From Pseudomonadota bacterium (GTDB lineage Bacteria > Pseudomonadota > Gammaproteobacteria > Xanthomonadales > SZUA-38): 64,000 bases of DNA. The stretch spans positions 1 through 64,000 of the forward strand of contig JBCCCR010000032.1 in the NCBI GenBank assembly GCA_039033415.1. The letters run 5' to 3'. The translations under genes and the position numbers were made by a program. Numbering within the stretch: position 1 is the stretch's first letter; the number at the start of each line of letters is the position of its first letter. This document shows positions 59,487-64,000 of the stretch, in pieces. The notes beneath the pieces are model-generated. The model was not told where the DNA came from, ran no database searches, and saw only the letters and a program-made list of their open reading frames with translations.

Positions 59487-59600
59487 CCCAAAATCAGCGA
59501 TCCGGCGGCAACCCGAGGCAACGCGGCGTTGGCCTTAAGGCAAACGCTGACCTGAGGCGGGAAATTGATACTGACAATATGCATTAAATAACTGTCTTAT
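59487..59600. other. AT-rich spacer between mltG and tmk
   Basis: This 114-bp gap contains an AT-rich island with AAATAA-CTGTC-TTATTT at about 59585-59601, abutting the mltG stop, and no gene. It may carry a secondary promoter for tmk-holB-pilZ. Confidence 0.35.
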
Positions 59601-60626
59601 TTATTTGTTTTTAATCGGATTTATTTGATATTCCTGAACCGCTTGGTTGTGCGCCTCCAGCGTTTCAGAGAACTGATGGCTGCCGTCTCCTCGGGCCACA
59701 AAATAAAGCGCCTTCCCCGCCTCGGGCTGCGCCACCGCGTCGAGCGCCGCCCGGCCCGGCAGAGCAATCGGGGTCGGCGGCAGGCCAAAGCGCGTGTAGG
59801 TGTTGTAGGGCGTATCGCTGCGCAGGTCGCGGCGCCGCAGGTTGCCGTCGAACGCGTCACCCAAGCCGTAAATCACCGTCGGATCGGTCTGCAGCCGCAT
59901 ACGGAGCTCTAGTCGCCGCAAAAACACGCCAGCGATCTGAGCCCGTTCGCTCGCCAGCCCCGTCTCCTTCTCAACAATCGATGCCAGAATCAGCATCTCC
60001 TCGGGTGCCGTCAACGCCGCTTCCGGGTCCCGACGCTCCCAGGCCTCTGCCAGCGCCTGCTGCATCGCCGCATAGGCCCGCTGATAGAGCGACACATCGG
60101 TGGTGTTGCGGGGAAAGTAGTAAGTTTCCGGAAGGAACCAGCCCTCCAGATGCTCGAGCTCCGGATCGATCCGGCGGGCGATTTCTGTCGCCGGCAGCTC
60201 CAGCAGCGTGTGGTCCAGCGCAGGATGCCGGTCGACCGCCGCCGCCAGATCGCTGAAACGCCAGCCCTCCACAATCGTCAGAGCGTGCTGAACCACCCTG
60301 CCCTCGGCAAGCAGCGTCAGCAGCTCGTTGGGCCTGAGGCCCGGCGACAGCTGATACTCACCCGCCTGGATGCGGCTGGCCAGGGCGCTGCGTCGGCCCA
60401 GCACCCACCAATGCCAGGGATCCTGGATCAAGCCCTCGCCCTCCAGGTCTTTGATGATCGCAGCAAACCCCTGGCCGGACGTTATCGTGAAAGGCACCGG
60501 TTGGCTGTTGGGCAACGGATCGTCGAGGAACGACTGATAGCTCCGGTACGCCCACAGCCCGGCACCCAGCGCCAGGACCCCACTAATGGCCATCACCACG
60601 CCAACCATTTTTAGGAGCGTCTTCAT
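59601..60626 (-). CDS. mltG: endolytic murein transglycosylase MltG
   Basis: A 341-residue YceG/MltG protein that cleaves nascent glycan strands and helps release them from synthesis. One N-terminal TM (VGVVMAISGVLALGAGLWAY) anchors it in the inner membrane. A LysM-like region (about 45-110) precedes the catalytic domain, with the active Glu in LILASIVEKETGLASER near residue 215, then LQTDPTVIYGLG, SPYNTY-like SDTPYNTYTRFGLPPTPIA and ALYFVARGDGSHQFSETLEAH in parts. Its ATG overlaps the pabC stop by one base. Confidence 0.95.
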   Translation of the reverse strand: MKTLLKMVGVVMAISGVLALGAGLWAYRSYQSFLDDPLPNSQPVPFTITSGQGFAAIIKDLEGEGLIQDPWHWWVLGRRSALASRIQAGEYQLSPGLRPNELLTLLAEGRVVQHALTIVEGWRFSDLAAAVDRHPALDHTLLELPATEIARRIDPELEHLEGWFLPETYYFPRNTTDVSLYQRAYAAMQQALAEAWERRDPEAALTAPEEMLILASIVEKETGLASERAQIAGVFLRRLELRMRLQTDPTVIYGLGDAFDGNLRRRDLRSDTPYNTYTRFGLPPTPIALPGRAALDAVAQPEAGKALYFVARGDGSHQFSETLEAHNQAVQEYQINPIKNK

Positions 60627-61468
60627 CAGGAGCTCGCCAACGCCCCTCGCGTTTCCTGCCGCTCCAGCGCTGAGGTCAAACGCTCTGACAGTAGCCGCGC
60701 TGCCTCGCCGGTCAACGTGTTGATCCCGACCAGTTCGGTGATCGGCTCAACACCACGCACCGCGTTACAAAGCGCTAGCGCCGCGCAATGCTCCAGATCG
60801 CTCAGGCCCAGCTTCGCGACCCGCGCAAGGCCATGGCTCAGCAACGCGGCTCGGCATGCGCCTTCTACGCCGGCCCCAACCGTTGGCGTCAACCACTGCG
60901 CATGCTCGTCCGGCAGCACCAGCACGTTACTCTGCAATCCCTCGCAGAGTTGTCCCTGCGGGTCGAAAACCAGCCCTTCGTCCCAGCAGCACTCCGCTAC
61001 TTCCTGAGCGAGCAACACCTGATCCAGGCGCGAAAGATGTTTGAGACCCGCCGCCGGCCCGGGGCTCGGCAGCCGCTCTTCGCAAATGCCAACCCGCAGA
61101 CCACCCCGGGGTGCAGGCATCGGCAAACGCACCAGCAGACGCCGTGGCTGCTCCAGCCCGCTGGGGGCATAGCCGGGCCGCAGGCTGCTGCCTCGCGTCA
61201 CGGTCAGGCGCAGCACACAATCGTTTTGGGCCGCCAGCGTTCGACACTCGTCGAGCAGCAGTGCCCGGGAAGGCAGCTCGATCCTTAACCGCTCAGCGCC
61301 GCGCTCGAGCCGTTCCATATGCCAGGGCCAAAGCGCACACCGGCCATCGCGAAAGGCTGTGGTTTCAAACAGGCCGTCGCCATAGAGCAGCCCGCGATCG
61401 TTGAGCGGCAGGCTGTCTGCCGGATTACCATCGATCAGCGCGGCGGGTTCAACGACCAGCTCACCCAT
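60626..61468 (-). CDS. pabC: aminodeoxychorismate lyase
   Basis: A 280-residue fold-type IV PLP enzyme that releases pyruvate from 4-amino-4-deoxychorismate to give p-aminobenzoate for folate. LNDRGLLYGDGLFETTAFRDG opens it, LKHLSRLDQVL carries the PLP Lys, and ALALCNAVRGVEPI is near the end. Start at the ATG at 61468, 2 bp after the pabB stop; a start at 61738 would add 90 residues of shadow sequence from pabB. Follows pabB, whose product supplies its substrate. Confidence 0.93.
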   Translation of the reverse strand: MGELVVEPAALIDGNPADSLPLNDRGLLYGDGLFETTAFRDGRCALWPWHMERLERGAERLRIELPSRALLLDECRTLAAQNDCVLRLTVTRGSSLRPGYAPSGLEQPRRLLVRLPMPAPRGGLRVGICEERLPSPGPAAGLKHLSRLDQVLLAQEVAECCWDEGLVFDPQGQLCEGLQSNVLVLPDEHAQWLTPTVGAGVEGACRAALLSHGLARVAKLGLSDLEHCAALALCNAVRGVEPITELVGINTLTGEAARLLSERLTSALERQETRGALASS

Positions 61469-61470
61469 GG

Positions 61471-62838
61471 TCAGCCGGCACAGCTTTGGTTGGCGGACGT
61501 GGGCTTCAGTGATGCCAGCAGCCCGCTGGCTTTGTGGCGGGTCTCTTCCAGCTCGCGGGTCGGCTGGGAGTCCGCGACGATGCCGGCACCGGCGCGAAGC
61601 GACAGGCGCTGATCGCTCACGTGGAACGAACGAATCAGAATATTCACGTCCATATGGCCGCTGCGGCACAGGTAACCCATGGAACCAGTGTAGGGGCCGC
61701 GCCCTACCCCTTCCAGCTCGCCGATGATTTCCATGCAACGCACCTTCGGACAGCCGGTGATGGTGCCGCCGGGAAAGACCGCGCGGATCACGTCGACGGG
61801 CGAAACCTCAGGACGCAGGCGACCATGCACCGCCGAAACGAGATGGTGAACTCGGGCATAGGTCTCCGTGGTCATAAACTGCTCCACGTTGATGCTGCCA
61901 GGCTGGCACACCCGACCGAGATCGTTCCGCTCCAGGTCGATCAGCATCACGTGTTCCGCCTGCTCCTTGGGATGCGCAAGAAGCTGGCGCTTCAGCTCCT
62001 CGTCCGCCCGCGGCTCAGCAGCGCGTGGAAAGGTACCGGCGATCGGGCGCGTCTGTACGTCCAGTCCGTCAATTCGAACCAACCGCTCTGGTGATGAGCT
62101 GACAATCGCGGAATCGCCCCAAACCGCCAGGCCGGCAAACGGTGCTGGGTTGGTCTTACGAAGCTGTCGATAAAGCGACGAGGGCGTGCTGCCGCACGGC
62201 CCCTCCCAGGCGCGGGAGATGTTGGCCTGAAAAACGTCGCCGGCAAGGATGTAGGACTTGACGCGTTCAACGGCGCTCAGAAATGGCGCTGCGTCCGCCT
62301 CGCGAAGGGCACAGGTTGGATCAGGGTCATGCGGCACCGGCGCCGGGGCCCGGTAGTCCGCCTCCAGGCGAGCCAGCAGGAACGGGGTTTCAGCGACCGC
62401 GTAGGTCTGCTGCTCATGGTGATCAAAGACCAACGCCGCGGGACACCGGACGGCCAACGCCTGCGGAAACCCGGTTCGTGCGTCGGGCAACGCCTCGAGA
62501 ACCGACTCGATGCCCCGCCCCACCTCGTAGCCGAGGTGGAGAAACCACCCCCCCAGGAACGGCAGATCGTGCGGCCGCTCGTCGCCAAGGACTTGCTGTT
62601 GTTGCTCGATCGATCGCCGGGTCCATTGATCCAGCCAGCTCAGAAATCGCGCGGCATCGCTGCCGCTGGCGGTCGCCGGCAGGGCGAGCGAACCGCCGCC
62701 GGCCAGAAAGAGCATGTCGTAGCGCGCATCGGGCGTACCGCTGGCGACACTCTCCAGCAGGAACGGATAGCGGTCGGGAGCGGCCTCGTGTAGCTCCAGA
62801 AAGTCCCGCCGCCCCTCAAGTTGGGTGCAACAGGTCAG
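61471..62838 (-). CDS. pabB: aminodeoxychorismate synthase component I, CTG start
   Basis: A 455-residue chorismate-binding enzyme if read from a CTG at 62838 that overlaps the fabF stop as CTGA. The first ATG (62715) would lose 41 residues, including the conserved-looking [20 protein letters not shown] segment; the longer form matches E. coli PabB (453). The C-terminal half has the ADCS/anthranilate-synthase motifs: [30 protein letters not shown] in parts and [22 protein letters not shown] in parts. The glutaminase partner (pabA) is not in the window. Confidence 0.88.
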   Translation of the reverse strand: MTCCTQLEGRRDFLELHEAAPDRYPFLLESVASGTPDARYDMLFLAGGGSLALPATASGSDAARFLSWLDQWTRRSIEQQQQVLGDERPHDLPFLGGWFLHLGYEVGRGIESVLEALPDARTGFPQALAVRCPAALVFDHHEQQTYAVAETPFLLARLEADYRAPAPVPHDPDPTCALREADAAPFLSAVERVKSYILAGDVFQANISRAWEGPCGSTPSSLYRQLRKTNPAPFAGLAVWGDSAIVSSSPERLVRIDGLDVQTRPIAGTFPRAAEPRADEELKRQLLAHPKEQAEHVMLIDLERNDLGRVCQPGSINVEQFMTTETYARVHHLVSAVHGRLRPEVSPVDVIRAVFPGGTITGCPKVRCMEIIGELEGVGRGPYTGSMGYLCRSGHMDVNILIRSFHVSDQRLSLRAGAGIVADSQPTRELEETRHKASGLLASLKPTSANQSCAG

Positions 62839-64000
62839 AATTTCTTAAATACCAGCGTGCCGTTGGTGCCGCCGAAGCCAAACGAGTTGGAAAGAACGTG
62901 TCCCACCTCAGCCTGCCGTGAGTCGCCAGGCACAAAGTCAAGATCACAGCCCTCTCCCGGCTTGTCGAGGTTGATCGTTGCGGGGACCACCTGATCGCGC
63001 AGGCTGAGCACGGAGAAAATCGCCTCAACGCCGCCAGCGGCCCCCAGCAGGTGACCGGTCATCGACTTAGTGGAGCTGACAGGAATCTTGTAGGCGTGCT
63101 CGCCAAAGGTGCTTTTGATCGCCTTGCACTCTGCCAGATCGCCCACCGGCGTGGAGGTCCCGTGGGCGTTGACGTAGCTGATTTCGTCTCCGTTCAGACC
63201 GGCATCAGCCAAAGCAGCGGCCATACACTGAGCCGCACCCTCCCCGCCTTCCGGCGGTGAGGTCATGTGAAACGCGTCTCCGGACATCCCGAAGCCCACG
63301 AGTTCAGCATAGATCTCGGCGCCGCGCGCCTCGGCGTGCTCCAGCGACTCCAGGACCATCACGCCGGCGCCATCCGACAGCACAAACCCGTCACGCTCCT
63401 CGTCCCACGGCCGACTCGCGCCTTGGGGGTCGTCGTTACGAGTCGACATCGCCTTAGCTGAGGCAAAGCCGCCCATCGCCACGTCACAGGTGGCATATTC
63501 GGTCCCGCCCGCAACCATCACGTCACAGTCGCCATAAGCGATCAGGCGCTGGGCGAGCCCGATGTTGTGCGTGCCCGTAGTACAGGCGGTGACGGTTGCG
63601 AGATTGGGGCCTTTGAGGCCGTGCATGATCGATATATGGCCCGACACCATGTTGATGATGGTGGAGGGCACAAAAAACGGCGAGATACGTCGCGGCCCCG
63701 AACTGCTGTACTGGATCGAGGTTTTCTGGATCGTGGCGATGCCGCCGATGCCGGCGGCGACCGACACGCCGATCCGGGTGAGATCCTCGTTTTCGAGTTC
63801 AAGCCCGGCGTCGTTCATCGCGTCAACCGATGCCGCGATCCCATAGTGGATAAACGGGTCCATCTTGCGGGCGTCTTTCGGCGACAGGTAGTCCCCGATC
63901 TCAAAATCGCGAACCTCACCGGCGATGCGTGTAGCAAAGGCGCTGGCGTCAAAGTTTGTCACCGGACCAATGCCGCTACGGCCGTTCAGCACGCTATCCC
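62835..64000 (-). CDS. fabF: beta-ketoacyl-ACP synthase II, 5' end outside the window
   Basis: Partial: 388 residues are visible and the frame stays open to base 64000, so about 20-25 N-terminal residues lie beyond. The thiolase-fold active site is complete: Cys in [13 protein letters not shown], His in [12 protein letters not shown], His in [15 protein letters not shown], then [16 protein letters not shown] at the end. It elongates acyl-ACP in fatty acid synthesis. First visible gene of the fabF-pabB-pabC-mltG cluster. Confidence 0.96.
   Translation of the reverse strand, partial: DSVLNGRSGIGPVTNFDASAFATRIAGEVRDFEIGDYLSPKDARKMDPFIHYGIAASVDAMNDAGLELENEDLTRIGVSVAAGIGGIATIQKTSIQYSSSGPRRISPFFVPSTIINMVSGHISIMHGLKGPNLATVTACTTGTHNIGLAQRLIAYGDCDVMVAGGTEYATCDVAMGGFASAKAMSTRNDDPQGASRPWDEERDGFVLSDGAGVMVLESLEHAEARGAEIYAELVGFGMSGDAFHMTSPPEGGEGAAQCMAAALADAGLNGDEISYVNAHGTSTPVGDLAECKAIKSTFGEHAYKIPVSSTKSMTGHLLGAAGGVEAIFSVLSLRDQVVPATINLDKPGEGCDLDFVPGDSRQAEVGHVLSNSFGFGGTNGTLVFKKF

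Noticed and set aside
60626-61738. 370-residue form of PabC
   Set aside because: The extra 90 residues are an out-of-frame reading of the pabB 3' end; the ATG at 61468 follows the pabB stop by 2 bp.

Overview
The window is about 64 kb of GC-rich, densely coded bacterial chromosome. Gene content and order indicate a gammaproteobacterium: nudJ-mnmA-hflD, ftsK-lolA-serS, aat-infA beside clpA-clpS, fabF-pabC-mltG-tmk-holB-pilZ, rluC divergent from rne, and a UvrY/GacA-type regulator. Secreted proteins sharing a 'NP-GQG / WFTF / QLWL-GSG' domain, the DUF1800-DUF1501 pair and the TPR-tailed Ser/Thr kinase suggest the Lysobacterales/Wenzhouxiangella neighbourhood; that placement is inference. I see no prophage, insertion sequence, CRISPR array or rRNA. 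Most of the window is core genome.

Layout. 0.1-4.1 kb (minus): a four-gene operon of exported proteins (two with the WFTF-type domain, then DUF1800 and DUF1501). 4.4-11.7 kb (plus): a BamE-like small protein, agmatine-to-putrescine genes aguA-aguB, a TraB-family membrane protein, dusB and a 930-residue DUF349 protein. 11.8-19.3 kb (minus): an RND efflux operon with one lipoprotein adaptor and two permeases. 19.6-24.8 kb: cytochrome c4, nfuA with an esterase, phhB with a CPBP-like membrane protein, and rluC. 25.0-28.5 kb: rne with a structured leader, then uvrY. 28.5-29.1 kb: a 356-bp tandem duplication carrying a broken and an intact tRNA-Ser(UGA), with two palindromic repeats lodged in the broken copy. 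29.1-34.2 kb: Ser/Thr kinase, pirin, LysR and a YccA-like protein. 34.3-38.7 kb: serS, lolA, ftsK. 38.9-43.7 kb: a DUF482 acyltransferase-like protein, aat and infA converging on clpA-clpS. 44.0-51.4 kb: aceA, a divergent LysR gene, nudJ-mnmA-hflD and acnA. 51.5-55.3 kb: an SRPBCC protein, a GGDEF/EAL protein and a small protein resembling only the N-terminal domain of Ycf46-type AAA ATPases. 55.5-57.5 kb: a FadJ/FadB-like bifunctional enzyme. 57.5-64 kb (minus): fabF (cut by the window edge), pabB, pabC, mltG, tmk, holB, pilZ.

Genes that work together: AguA/AguB in polyamine synthesis; Aat, ClpS and ClpA in the N-degron pathway; AceA and AcnA around the glyoxylate shunt; PabB/PabC in folate synthesis. 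Many coupled junctions are 4-bp overlaps of the form NTGA, including TTGA and CTGA, so several starts are not ATG. The strongest unexplained structures are the tRNA-Ser duplication with its palindromic repeats, the secreted WFTF/cupredoxin/DUF1800/DUF1501 operon, and the ATPase-less Ycf46-N-like protein upstream of a degenerate-receiver GGDEF/EAL protein.
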